From contig NZ_JAKZAL010000001.1 of NCBI RefSeq assembly GCF_022538115.1, positions 186,001-250,000 of the forward strand: a stretch of DNA of 64,000 nt, read 5' to 3'. The notes under the pieces are model-generated. The model searched no databases. It was given only the letters and a program-made list of their open reading frames with translations, and was not told where the DNA came from. Shown here one piece after another: positions 24,698 through 33,300 of this stretch (its first letter is position 1; every line of letters starts with the position of its first letter). Both the position numbers and the translations under genes were made by a program. Origin of the DNA: Cognataquiflexum rubidum (GTDB lineage: Bacteria > Bacteroidota > Bacteroidia > Cytophagales > Cyclobacteriaceae).

Positions 24698-25450
24698 TTA
24701 TTCTTCTTCAAAGGGTATGACAAGATTAACATGGGTTCCGTTGTTTTTATTTATAGTGAAGGAAGCTTCGACTCCTGGAAGAGTATTTAACTGGGCAAAC
24801 CGACCCTCCATCAAATGGAGCCCCATGCTACTTTTTTTTACAAATTTGCTTAGGTCTGAAGAAGATTTACTTGATGTACCATCTCCATTATCAGATATTT
24901 GAATTTCTAAATGGCTTTTATTAGTCTTTGCTATTTCCAATTTTATTTCCCCATTTTCATTTATGCCATGCCATATTGCATTTTCCAAAAATGGCTGAAT
25001 CAACATCGGGGGGATAAAGATTGAATCAAGTTTCTGTGAATCTTTCCAATTAATAAAGAACGAAAAATCATTTTTTCTTCTCAATTGCTCTAATTCCAAG
25101 TATGTTCTATTTGATTCAATTTCTTCTTCAAGACTGACCCATTTTTTAGAACTACTCTCAAGAACATACCTAATCAGTTTCGAAAATTTAATTAAAAAAT
25201 TACTTGCCTGTGAAGTTTCCTGATTCAAAATAAAATGGTGAATAGAATTTAGACTATTAAAAATAAAATGAGGATTTATTTGTGCTTTAAGTGCAATAAG
25301 CTCTCCCTCTGCCTTATCAAGCTTTAATTCAGTTTCTTTTCTCTTAAATTCTGATTCTCGCTTAGATCTATAAACAACAAATATGATAAATGAAAAAGCT
25401 ATAATTACAGGTAATAAACCTACCAAAACAGTTATTTGTACTTCAGTCAT
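24698..25450 (-). CDS. Sensor histidine kinase, LytS type, short form
   Basis: 250 aa from the ATG at 25450; the TTG three codons earlier is less likely. One N-terminal membrane helix (about 5-27) with only a few external residues, a charged linker, then the His_kinase domain with His61 in AQINPHFIFNSLNSIHH. The ATPase domain carries an N-box (LENAIWHGINE) and a DNGDG G-box. With no periplasmic domain it must sense the membrane state or a partner, possibly the seven-helix protein of the downstream operon. It is coupled to the LytTR regulator (5-nt gap). Confidence 0.93.
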   Translation of the reverse strand: MTEVQITVLVGLLPVIIAFSFIIFVVYRSKRESEFKRKETELKLDKAEGELIALKAQINPHFIFNSLNSIHHFILNQETSQASNFLIKFSKLIRYVLESSSKKWVSLEEEIESNRTYLELEQLRRKNDFSFFINWKDSQKLDSIFIPPMLIQPFLENAIWHGINENGEIKLEIAKTNKSHLEIQISDNGDGTSSKSSSDLSKFVKKSSMGLHLMEGRFAQLNTLPGVEASFTINKNNGTHVNLVIPFEEE

Positions 25451-25582
25451 TTTCTCCAAATATATTAGGTATATCCCATCAAGAATTTATGCAAAATAAT
25501 AAAAAGCTTATTTCTGATGATAATGAACACAAATCCTAATATATTAAAGTAATTTCATATTTCAATCCAATTTTAAAAACAA

Positions 25583-25619
25583 AATAAAAGTCTTTTGAAA
25601 TATTCAAAAGACTTTTATT
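25583..25619. terminator. Strong hairpin terminator
   Basis: 16-bp stem AATAAAAGTCTTTTGA / TCAAAAGACTTTTATT, 29 nt past the stop of the minus-strand lipoprotein gene. It separates that gene from the kinase-regulator unit. Confidence 0.85.
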
Positions 25620-25647
25620 ATTCTGTATTTACTTATGTAAATTTATT

Positions 25648-26109
25648 TTAATCTTGTACATGGGTCCATACTTGAGATTTTCCACCTGACAATCTACCTT
25701 GTTGGGTTTTTATTATTTGATTGTTTTTAACCACCCTAAGTGTAAAGTCAGAGCTTGCAGGGCTTCCACTACATGATTCATAATATTCAACCCAGTATCT
25801 GTAGGTTCCAGATGGTGCACTTCCGGCATACCAGAAGATATTTTCATTCCCCCCGTTTGCACAATCACCACAGAGGCAGTCTACATCTAATTGGCCATTG
25901 TTTGAAAAGGGATTTAGCCAAGAAATTATACTTCCATCAGGAGTTTGAACATAGATGTCAAGATCAACTTCATTGTGATTTGAGAATTGAAGATTGAACC
26001 TAGGGTCTCCATCTTGACCCACGAGTTGGTCAGTTTCTGGTTCGGGTTCTGGAATACATCCAATGAACAAAACTGAAAGCATTAGGCAGGAAATAATTGA
26101 CTTTTTCAT
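25648..26109 (-). CDS. Small lipoprotein resembling the YfaP/DUF2135 family
   Basis: 153 aa. The lipoprotein signal ends in LFIGC. Downstream text is a beta-sandwich type: VDLDIYVQTPDGSIISW, ENIFWYAGSAPSGTYRYWVEYY and SDFTLRVVKNNQ, as in YfaP-like proteins. The YDLDI-type Asp residues suggest Ca2+ binding. Four cysteines (CLCGDCANGG, then a single Cys in YESCSG) could form disulfides or bind a metal. Single gene with its own terminator. Family call is by motif. Confidence 0.7.
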   Translation of the reverse strand: MKKSIISCLMLSVLFIGCIPEPEPETDQLVGQDGDPRFNLQFSNHNEVDLDIYVQTPDGSIISWLNPFSNNGQLDVDCLCGDCANGGNENIFWYAGSAPSGTYRYWVEYYESCSGSPASSDFTLRVVKNNQIIKTQQGRLSGGKSQVWTHVQD

Positions 26110-26191
26110 AATTTGAAAGTTTAATTAAGGTTAAAATTTATTTAGGTTATTTATTTGATTTAATTGAGGAAATCGCGTTTGAAGATGGTTA

Positions 26192-26977
26192 TCACCAACT
26201 AAAACTAATTCCTATATTATTCATATTTCCATTCGAGTAGGAGTAGGTTATTCCAAACTTATCACCAAAATTATAGTCAGTTCCGATTTTCCATATGAAA
26301 CCTCCGGAGTAATAGATTCCACCGTCTTCAGGAAATTGCACCACCATATCGTATCCTGGTTGAAAAAATGGGAAAAAGCCACGATTAATCTTTTTATCGT
26401 TTCCCAAAACTTTATTTACAGGTAAATAGCCTGAAAGGTAAAGTCTTAAGGATGAGAATGTGTAGTCGATATCTTTGGATGGTATATGAGTCCAAGCCCC
26501 TAACCCGAAATTCAAATAATCGATTACTCTAAATTCAAAGTCATATCCTAAAGAACTATATCCGGCTGAATTGAAACCATAGGCAATACGGTTCGGCTGA
26601 TATGCTAATTCTGGTATTTTTTCTTTATTTTCATTTTTCGGATCTACTTTGGGAGAATAGGAATTACTTGTTGTTTGATTGTTTGGGGTAGTTGAGGGAA
26701 TTACTGTTGAGCCATTAGGAATTAATTGGACTTGTTGACTTTGCATAAATTCAATATTTCCATCTTCATAAATAATTTTGACTACCTGATTCTTTTCAAT
26801 ACTTCGATTGGGACCATTTAAGTAATCCCAGGATTTGTAGAAGATTTTAGTCTCGGATACTTCGACCACTTTGCAAGCGATTGTGGTATTGTCAGTTTTT
26901 TGTAAAATGTCTTGACAAAATGAGACATGAAGGCTGCAAAAAAATGCACCTATCATAAGTTTGATTTTGGTTTTCAT
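26192..26977 (-). CDS. Secreted protein with a beta-barrel-like C-terminus, unknown function
   Basis: 261 aa. Signal peptide about 1-21 (MKTKIKLMIGAFFCSLHVSF). A small N-terminal beta domain (about 25-80) contains CKVVEVSETKIFYKSWD and VVKIIYEDGN, a pattern common in Bacteroidetes secreted proteins. A Ser/Thr/Asn-rich linker (about 85-120) and a C-terminal half of alternating strands ending in NIGISFSW follow; a terminal aromatic is typical of outer-membrane barrels. Single gene, function unknown. Confidence 0.7.
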   Translation of the reverse strand: MKTKIKLMIGAFFCSLHVSFCQDILQKTDNTTIACKVVEVSETKIFYKSWDYLNGPNRSIEKNQVVKIIYEDGNIEFMQSQQVQLIPNGSTVIPSTTPNNQTTSNSYSPKVDPKNENKEKIPELAYQPNRIAYGFNSAGYSSLGYDFEFRVIDYLNFGLGAWTHIPSKDIDYTFSSLRLYLSGYLPVNKVLGNDKKINRGFFPFFQPGYDMVVQFPEDGGIYYSGGFIWKIGTDYNFGDKFGITYSYSNGNMNNIGISFSW

Positions 26978-27386
26978 TTCGATTGAGATTAGATGTTTAT
27001 AATTTTCGAAATAAAGGTCTCTTTAAAAATGAAAGTGTAGAACCATCAAATAGAAAGTGGTATTCCTAAAGTAGACTCTGGATTCTTTTGATGAGAATTT
27101 GAAAAAAATACTGATCTTGATTTAAGGAATTAATTGGAGTCAGCTTTGCGCTTCGAGAAAAAATATTAAAAATGGATTATTAACTTTTTATTCATTCCTA
27201 AAACTTACTCACTTTCTTTTTTCACGTAACTTGAAGGCGATATAAATATAATGGTGAAGGGATAGGGTAATTGCCTCAGACCATTTATCCCATTTTTTAT
27301 TGCTCATAGGAATCAAAATAAACTCGGGAATCATTTTAAAGCACACCTTAAAGAAAATACCCAGTTATTTGAAGCTTAACTTAAAA
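26978..27386. other. Non-coding stretch of about 400 nt
   Basis: A/T-rich between two minus-strand genes. I see no ORF, RNA gene or clear repeat in it. Confidence 0.5.
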
Positions 27387-28049
27387 TCAAATCTGATCAA
27401 TATCAGGAATTTCCATCATCTCCAAAATAGGTTCCAAAGACATTCCCCCCGGATTCAAACCAGATTTTCCTTCGGGAACTGGAATCCCCAATTCCAGAAA
27501 ATAGGTTTCCCAAATCGGAAATAATTCACCTGTGTCAGGATCATTGTAGGTCATGGGTTTGGGTTGGAAAAGATTCGAACCTCCATTTGCGGCTTTGAAG
27601 GCAAAGTGAATCAATTCAGAACAGTAGTACGCCTCATTGTCAAAATCAAAAGCCGAATCATAGGGTTTTCCAAGATGCTTTTTAGCTTCTGAAATAGCTT
27701 CCGGAATCAAATGTTGGAATTCGGATTTTAAACGTCCTACCATCACTTTTGGCTTTCCATTTTCATCGAGGTGCCTGTTGAGGAATTCCTGCAAGGGTGT
27801 TTTGCTAACTCCTTTTCCGATCGCCTCAAGTACAAACCACCCGCCATTTTCCTGTATCAGCAAGCCATTGTGCGAAAACTCAATGCCCTGATATCCCTCA
27901 GTTACTTTCCGGATGGCTTCACAGAAATCCCCACAATCCCCGTCTTGAAACAGGATATCGCCTTCCTGCCAGGAGAATTCTTTTTGGTTACATGAAAAAC
28001 CCAGCATCATTAATATCATTGAAAAAAATATGGAATTCAAAGTTTTCAT
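27387..28049 (-). CDS. YiiX/YebB-like papain-fold hydrolase lipoprotein (NlpC/P60 superfamily)
   Basis: 220 aa from the ATG at 28049, which gives a lipoprotein signal ending in LGFSC. The permuted NlpC/P60 features are GDILFQDGDCGDFCEAI, FSHNGLLIQENG with the catalytic His in SHNG, and YYCSELIHFAFK with the catalytic Cys in YCSE. These enzymes cleave amide or thioester bonds of peptidoglycan or lipids. It probably acts in the periplasm. Single gene; substrate unknown. Confidence 0.83.
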   Translation of the reverse strand: MKTLNSIFFSMILMMLGFSCNQKEFSWQEGDILFQDGDCGDFCEAIRKVTEGYQGIEFSHNGLLIQENGGWFVLEAIGKGVSKTPLQEFLNRHLDENGKPKVMVGRLKSEFQHLIPEAISEAKKHLGKPYDSAFDFDNEAYYCSELIHFAFKAANGGSNLFQPKPMTYNDPDTGELFPIWETYFLELGIPVPEGKSGLNPGGMSLEPILEMMEIPDIDQI

Positions 28050-28248
28050 TGATTTACGGTATCTTGATATACTATGAAACCTTGTTTTGAGTGTAAACTT
28101 TTCCAAAGTTCGGAATGGATGTTTTCAGATTCCATTGGTCTTGTACAAACTTTGGAAAAGCTTTTCACAATTCAACTTCTTACCTAAACAACCTGATATT
28201 TATTTATCAAAATCTTCAATACAATAAGTCTTGGATTGATTATGAACG

Positions 28249-28279
28249 AACTGCCGTGGACTGTCGACTATGGACTGTG
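28249..28279. repeat. Degenerate heptanucleotide tandem repeat
   Basis: Successive 7-mers AACTGCC, GTGGACT, GTCGACT, ATGGACT. The same period and related words occur at 32595 and 45335. Confidence 0.6.
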
Positions 28280-28285
28280 AAACCA

Positions 28286-28573
28286 CTATATCACCATTAT
28301 AAAAAACACCAAAGCCACTCCAAGAACCAAAATCATTTTTTTGGCTTTGTCCTTGGACTGTTCTGATATTTTCCTTTTTCGCAATACCATGATGGCGATA
28401 CTCAACCCAAAAAACTGCAACAACAAGCCTACTCCGCTGAGCGGTCCCATCGGGGCATTCAAAAATTGAAAGTACCCATTGAAAAGCGGCACCAAACAAA
28501 TCACAATGCCTGCTACCCCAAAAATGAAAGAACGCTGCAACAGCAGGTTCTCATCCTTATCAAACCACTTCAT
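28286..28573 (-). CDS. Small membrane protein, unknown function
   Basis: 95 aa, ATG start. Three hydrophobic segments (about 15-33, 45-62 and 80-95), the last at the very C-terminus, with a Lys-rich loop between the last two. It starts 12 nt after the PolX gene and is probably cotranscribed. No family recognised. Confidence 0.65.
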   Translation of the reverse strand: MKWFDKDENLLLQRSFIFGVAGIVICLVPLFNGYFQFLNAPMGPLSGVGLLLQFFGLSIAIMVLRKRKISEQSKDKAKKMILVLGVALVFFIMVI

Positions 28574-28585
28574 CCTTCTTATCTT

Positions 28586-30325
28586 TTATTTGATTTTACT
28601 TTTTCTGTCTTGAAAATATTTCCCGATTTCATCGGCTGACATGGCATTGAAGGTCATGTCTTTGGTCAATCCGCCTTTTCTTCCCGCGATCACACCGTAC
28701 TTCATATCTGCATAGCCTTCCATTTCGTGGGCATCGGGGTTGATGGCTAGCTTCACCCCTTTGTCCATGGCATAGTTGACCCATCTCCAATCCAAGTCCA
28801 ATCTCCAAGGATTGGCATTGATTTCGATGGCGACATTGTGGATTGCACAGGCATCGATGATGGCTTTGTGGTCGATGGGGTAGCCTTCTCTTCGCAACAA
28901 TAACCTTCCCGTAGGATGTCCCAAAATGGTGGTGTAAGGATTCATAATTGCATTGAGCAATCTTGCTGTGGCTTTTTTTCTGTCCATTCCCAAGTTGGAG
29001 TGGATGGAAGAAACAATGAAATCAAAGCTCGCCAACACTTCCTCAGGATAATCCAAACTCCCATCTGTGAGGATATCACTCTCAATTCCTTTGAAGATCC
29101 GGAAGGGCGCCAACTCCTTGTTCAACTGATCGATCTCTTGCTGTTGCTTCTGCACTTTTTCGATTTCCAAACCTCCCGCATAGAAGGCCGTGCGGCTGTG
29201 GTCAGAGATTCCCAGATATTCAAAACCCAATTCCTTACAATATTCGGCCATCTGTCTCAAAGTATGCTTGCCGTCGCTGTAAGTAGAGTGGTTGTGCAAA
29301 ATCCCTTTCAGGTCTTTGTCCTCAAGCAATTGGGGAATTTTCCCGGCCTTGGCCAGATCGAATTCCAGATATCCTTCCCGCAGTTCTTCGGGAATCCATG
29401 GTAATCCTGCTTTTTCGAAAAATGCTGACTCGGAAGCAATCGGGGTATTTTCCCGAAGTAATTCTATCATTGTTTTTTCTCCCTCTATGGGATACAACAA
29501 GTGGGATTTAGCACCTGTCCTCACTATTTTTTCTTCCACAAAGTGCGATGGCTTCGCAAAATGAATGAGCAAATTGATTTCAGGCTCGGTCATTTTTCCC
29601 GTCCATTTAAAAGGACTGGAGGATTTTTTATTATGTTCAAGATTATCCAAACCGGAAAACCTGGCAACCGTATCGGCGTGGTCCTCGGTGGCGACAAGCC
29701 ATTCTACCCTTTCAATTATTTCCGCTTTCCGGGCAAATTCCCCCACTGTCACAACTCCCTTAACCCCGGTAAGTCCTCCGATTATGTTACCAAAATCAGC
29801 CATTATCCCTTCTATGTCGGCATAAAGCCATTTCCCTTGATTGGCTTCCCTAAACTCAAGTGAAGCAAGGATGCTTTCCTGCGTTTTTTCTCCAAATCCT
29901 TTTGCCTTTGCCACCTGACCGGATTGACAGGCTTCAAGCAATTCGTGGGTAGAGGTGATGTTCAGGTCTTCCCAAAGTGCTTTCACTTTTTTTGGGCCAA
30001 GGCCTTTGATCTCCAAAATTTCCAAAATCCCTGAAGGTGTTTTTGCCAAAAGCTCCTCCAAATAGGGATGCATTCCGGTGGTCGCAAGAGAAAAAACAAA
30101 TTCAGCGATACTTTTGCCCATACCTGCTTCAGCCTGCAATTGCTCTACAGACTTATTGATGACTGAAATGTCATTCCTGTCAATGTTGTTGAGCGCAGAT
30201 TGGTAGTTTCTGATCTTAAAAGAGTTTTCATCATGCAGTTCCATCAGTTGGATGCTGCGTTTGAGAAGGCGAAGGATTGATTTTTGGTCCAAAATCTTGA
30301 AAATGTTTGTTCCTGAGATAGACAA
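28586..30325 (-). CDS. PolX-family protein: degenerate polymerase X domain plus PHP phosphoesterase
   Basis: 579 aa, TTG start. The N-terminal 8-kDa-like and helix-hairpin-helix regions are recognisable (IKGLGPKKVKALWED near 107-121). The palm should read GSxRRxxExxxDxD, but here it is GEFARKAEIIERVEWL (195-210): both catalytic Asp are replaced (Arg206, Glu208), and the third carboxylate position is Asn251 (PEINLLI). The C-terminal PHP domain looks intact: HNHSTYSDG from residue 344, then GISDHSRTA, GIESDIL, HPTGRLL and NPDAHE. It should be a 3'-5' exonuclease or phosphatase without polymerase activity, possibly in repair. Confidence 0.9.
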   Translation of the reverse strand: MSISGTNIFKILDQKSILRLLKRSIQLMELHDENSFKIRNYQSALNNIDRNDISVINKSVEQLQAEAGMGKSIAEFVFSLATTGMHPYLEELLAKTPSGILEILEIKGLGPKKVKALWEDLNITSTHELLEACQSGQVAKAKGFGEKTQESILASLEFREANQGKWLYADIEGIMADFGNIIGGLTGVKGVVTVGEFARKAEIIERVEWLVATEDHADTVARFSGLDNLEHNKKSSSPFKWTGKMTEPEINLLIHFAKPSHFVEEKIVRTGAKSHLLYPIEGEKTMIELLRENTPIASESAFFEKAGLPWIPEELREGYLEFDLAKAGKIPQLLEDKDLKGILHNHSTYSDGKHTLRQMAEYCKELGFEYLGISDHSRTAFYAGGLEIEKVQKQQQEIDQLNKELAPFRIFKGIESDILTDGSLDYPEEVLASFDFIVSSIHSNLGMDRKKATARLLNAIMNPYTTILGHPTGRLLLRREGYPIDHKAIIDACAIHNVAIEINANPWRLDLDWRWVNYAMDKGVKLAINPDAHEMEGYADMKYGVIAGRKGGLTKDMTFNAMSADEIGKYFQDRKSKIK

Positions 30326-30395
30326 ATGTCATCAATAATTGTTTCAAAATAAAATGTTAAGCCTTAACTTGACACATGTAAAACTGAACCCAAAT

Positions 30396-30803
30396 ATGAA
30401 TTACTGGCTAGTCAAATCAGAACCGAGTGAATATGGATGGGAGGACCTTTTCTCCAAAGGAGAAGATATTTGGGACGGAATCCGTAACTACCAGGCGCGC
30501 AATTTTTTGAAAGAAATGAAAACCGGTGATTTGGTACTCTTTTACCACAGTGGCAAAAACAAAGAAATTGTCGGGGTGGCCAAGGTATCAGAAGAAGCAT
30601 TTCCTGATCTGGAAGAAGGCGAGGACAAAGGCTGGGTGGCTGTGAAAATAAAACCACATCAAAAATTGAAAAATCCCGTAACATTATATCAAATCAAATC
30701 GGATGACTTATTGTCTACTTTGCATTTGGTCAAGCAATCGAGACTTTCGACCATGCCGGTAGAAAAAATACAATTTGACCATATCATCAAACTAGGTTCA
30801 TGA
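30396..30803 (+). CDS. EVE domain protein
   Basis: 135 aa from the ATG at 30396; the TTG at 30339 would add an unlikely leader. Typical EVE text: MNYWLVKSEPSEYGWEDL, WDGIRNYQARNFLKEMKTGD, FYHSGKNKEIVGVAKV, and a final LSTMPVEKIQFDHI. EVE (PUA-like) domains bind modified bases in DNA or RNA. No modification gene is adjacent. The stop overlaps the next gene by 4 nt. Confidence 0.92.
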   Translation: MNYWLVKSEPSEYGWEDLFSKGEDIWDGIRNYQARNFLKEMKTGDLVLFYHSGKNKEIVGVAKVSEEAFPDLEEGEDKGWVAVKIKPHQKLKNPVTLYQIKSDDLLSTLHLVKQSRLSTMPVEKIQFDHIIKLGS

Positions 30804-32446
30804 AAAAACCGGCTCTAATACTTCTTCTTTCGGTCACATTGGTATTTTCTGCCTTTTCACAACTGATGTATGTGGACAGATTTGAGGTTCCGAGCATTTT
30901 TACGGAAAAAAACTTCATTGTCATTCCGAGACAAGGTGGCTTGATAGCCTTTCGCGTTCAACCTGAAAAAGGATTGACACTGAAATCAAGTCTCCAATAT
31001 TTTTTGACTGATGTCAATCTCCAATCGGATAGTTTCAAAGAAATCAGAGTGAAGGATGGATATGAGCTGACAGGATACGACCTAGAGGGGGAATTCCTAT
31101 ACATCCTGATGCAAAAAGGTACAGTGGCGACTTCTGACAGGTATCTCATAGAAATAGACCTGAAAAGCGAGGTCGCAAAAGAAATCCCTCTTGAAAATAT
31201 CTATGCCATGGAACTTCAGGAGTTTTTTGTTCTCAATAGAAGCGCGATTTTCATGGGGACGGTTGACGTGAGGCCAATCGTTCAGATTTATGATATCGCA
31301 GACAATAATCTCATCACGGTGCAGGGAATATATTTCAAAGACACCAAAATCCTCCAACTGAAAAAAGAAAGTGAATTTGGCGTTTTGGATTTGTTGGTCA
31401 GCAGGAGGGATAAATACAAAATGAAGCAGATTTCCCTGATGACTTTTGATGACAATGGAAATAAAATCCGTGAAGTGGTCATCGACAAACTCAAAGACCA
31501 AGACCTCGAACTCGTAGAAGGCATCCTCACTCCGATTCAAAATTACCAACAGTCCATCATCGGTACTTTCGGAAACCGAAAGAGAGAATCCTATCAGGGA
31601 ATCTACCTTGCAGATGTGAATGAATTTGGAGAATACAATATAAAATACCTGACGTTGGAAAATTTTCCCAGTTTTTTCAATTATATGAAAGAAAAACAAA
31701 AGGAGAAAAAGCTTCAGGAACTTGAAAAGTATTTTGCGAAAGGAAAAACCCCTTCGATCAAGCCTGTTTTTTCTGCAAGGGAAGTCATCACACTTAATCA
31801 GGGATATTTGGTATACAGTGACCATTTTTTGGCTACCAATGCCCGCTATACCCCAAGAGATGGGGTTTATGCCAATGAATCTTACCGGTACAGTCCCAAC
31901 AGACTGATGATGGACCAGGTGGGATACGGAGATGGGCGGTACGCCAACAGCTTTCCGGGTTCAAGGTATGGCACCTCTACATCCTGGCAGGAACTAGGTG
32001 AATACGAGTTTGTATCCTCCTATTTCCTTTATTTGAATCGCGATGGTGAAGTTATTTGGGACGGCGCCCTAGACCTTCTCCATAAATCCACCAGTGTACC
32101 CAGCAAATATGGTGAGGTAAGTTTTGATGGAGAAAAAATCCATTATATGTACTTGGACGGCAACCAGATGTATATGAGTTATATCAAAAATGGCGAGGTG
32201 ATTTTCCAAAACCAATCTTTTGAAATTGAATTGATGGATGAAAATGAAAGGTTGAGAGAAACCCAGGACGGCAGTCTTTCCCTTAGCCATTGGATGGACA
32301 ATTATTTTTTGTTGACCGGCAAGCAGAAAATCCGGTTTATGAATGCTGAAAACAAGGAGGAGATCAAAGAGGTTTTTTTCCTGACAAGGATCAAAGTAGA
32401 CGGAGACCTGTATGTGCCTGAGGAGGAAGACTTGGGTGAGAAATGA
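30800..32446 (+). CDS. Large secreted protein, unknown function
   Basis: 548 aa with a signal peptide (MKKPALILLLSVTLVFSAFS). The body is beta-rich without clear blade repeats and contains a Tyr/Ser/Gly/Asn-rich insert (about 350-395). Recurrent text such as FLYILMQKGTVATSDRYLI and KIHYMYLDGNQMYMSYI suggests a propeller-like fold. It is translationally coupled to the EVE gene (4-nt overlap), which may only reflect compact gene order. No family recognised. Confidence 0.75.
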   Translation: MKKPALILLLSVTLVFSAFSQLMYVDRFEVPSIFTEKNFIVIPRQGGLIAFRVQPEKGLTLKSSLQYFLTDVNLQSDSFKEIRVKDGYELTGYDLEGEFLYILMQKGTVATSDRYLIEIDLKSEVAKEIPLENIYAMELQEFFVLNRSAIFMGTVDVRPIVQIYDIADNNLITVQGIYFKDTKILQLKKESEFGVLDLLVSRRDKYKMKQISLMTFDDNGNKIREVVIDKLKDQDLELVEGILTPIQNYQQSIIGTFGNRKRESYQGIYLADVNEFGEYNIKYLTLENFPSFFNYMKEKQKEKKLQELEKYFAKGKTPSIKPVFSAREVITLNQGYLVYSDHFLATNARYTPRDGVYANESYRYSPNRLMMDQVGYGDGRYANSFPGSRYGTSTSWQELGEYEFVSSYFLYLNRDGEVIWDGALDLLHKSTSVPSKYGEVSFDGEKIHYMYLDGNQMYMSYIKNGEVIFQNQSFEIELMDENERLRETQDGSLSLSHWMDNYFLLTGKQKIRFMNAENKEEIKEVFFLTRIKVDGDLYVPEEEDLGEK

Positions 32447-32458
32447 GATTTGGAGGAA

Positions 32459-32629
32459 TAATTTGGCATTTGCAGTTTTTGCCGTAAGCATTTGCAGTTT
32501 TCAGTGGGCAGTCTCCATCCTTCGGAATTCAAAAATCCCCAACTTGTGATAGGTTTTACACTAACCAATTAAAACTAGGAGTGAAGTACAATTGTAGTGG
32601 CCATGGCCTGTCGACTATGGTCAGATTGA
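32459..32629. repeat. Heptanucleotide tandem repeats in the gap before pyrR
   Basis: Two tracts with a 7-nt period. Around 32470-32511: TTTGCAG, TTTTCAG, TGGGCAG and neighbours. At 32595-32629: TAGTGGC, CATGGCC, TGTCGAC, TATGGTC, AGATTGA. The rest of this 304-nt gap holds only the pyrR promoter candidate. Confidence 0.55.
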
Positions 32630-32726
32630 CCGCAGCTTTAATCTTTATTTTTAGCAATTGGCAAAGAAGCGGACAATCATCCTCCGCAATTTTCAAATTT
32701 TTCAACCCAAACACCTTGAAACTTTT

Positions 32727-32734
32727 TATATTTG
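32727..32734 (+). promoter_or_regulatory. Possible -7 promoter element of pyrR (TATATTTG)
   Basis: Matches TAnnTTTG and ends 16 nt before the pyrR ATG, giving a very short leader. No PyrR-type attenuator is visible in the leader. Confidence 0.4.
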
Positions 32735-32750
32735 CTCCCAAAGCAAAGCC

Positions 32751-33293
32751 ATGCAAAAAAGACTTGTTCTGGACCAACAGCAGATCGCCATCATCCTCAA
32801 ACGGTTCTGCCATCAGTTGATTGAAAACCACGATACTTTTGACAATACCGTACTTTTAGGCTTACAGCCCCGTGGACCGATAGTTTTGGATAAGATTGTC
32901 AGGTTGTTGGAAGAAATCGCAGGGGTAAAAGTGCCTTTTGGATATTTGGATGCGACATTTCACCGGGATGATTTCAGAAGAAGAGATTTTCCTCTCAAAG
33001 CCAACGAAACCAAAATTGATTTTCTGATCGAGGGTAAAAAAGTTGTGCTGATAGACGATGTCCTGTACAAGGGGCGCTCTGTCAGGGCTGCTTTGGATGC
33101 CATGATAGCATTTGGCAGGCCACAGAAAGTGGAACTGATGATCTTGATCGATCGAAAATATACCAGAGATTATCCTATTATGCCGGATTATTGCGGTGTG
33201 AAAGTCAATACCCTTGAAAGCCAATATGTCTCAGTAGAGTGGGTGGAAAAAGGCTTTGAAAAAGATGCCATTTGGATAACAGAAAAAGCATAA
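32751..33293 (+). CDS. pyrR: Bifunctional PyrR: pyrimidine operon regulator / uracil phosphoribosyltransferase
   Basis: 180 aa, the usual PyrR size, from the ATG at 32751. The PRPP-binding motif is VVLIDDVLYKGRSVRAALDAM, with GLQPRGPIV near the start and FHRDDFRRRD in the middle. PyrR-family phosphoribosyltransferases make UMP from uracil and, in many bacteria, bind pyr mRNA. In this window no anti-terminator is seen, so only the enzymatic role is supported. pyrB follows after 7 nt. Confidence 0.93.
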   Translation: MQKRLVLDQQQIAIILKRFCHQLIENHDTFDNTVLLGLQPRGPIVLDKIVRLLEEIAGVKVPFGYLDATFHRDDFRRRDFPLKANETKIDFLIEGKKVVLIDDVLYKGRSVRAALDAMIAFGRPQKVELMILIDRKYTRDYPIMPDYCGVKVNTLESQYVSVEWVEKGFEKDAIWITEKA

Positions 33294-33300
33294 AAAACAC

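Noticed and set aside
31097-31825. 242-codon ORF on the minus strand
   Set aside because: Antisense shadow of the 30800-32446 gene, rich in Phe and His as expected from reverse reading.
32446-32751. PyrR-type attenuator upstream of pyrR
   Set aside because: No anti-antiterminator/terminator pair or leader ORF could be made out; only heptamer repeats and a promoter-like element are seen.
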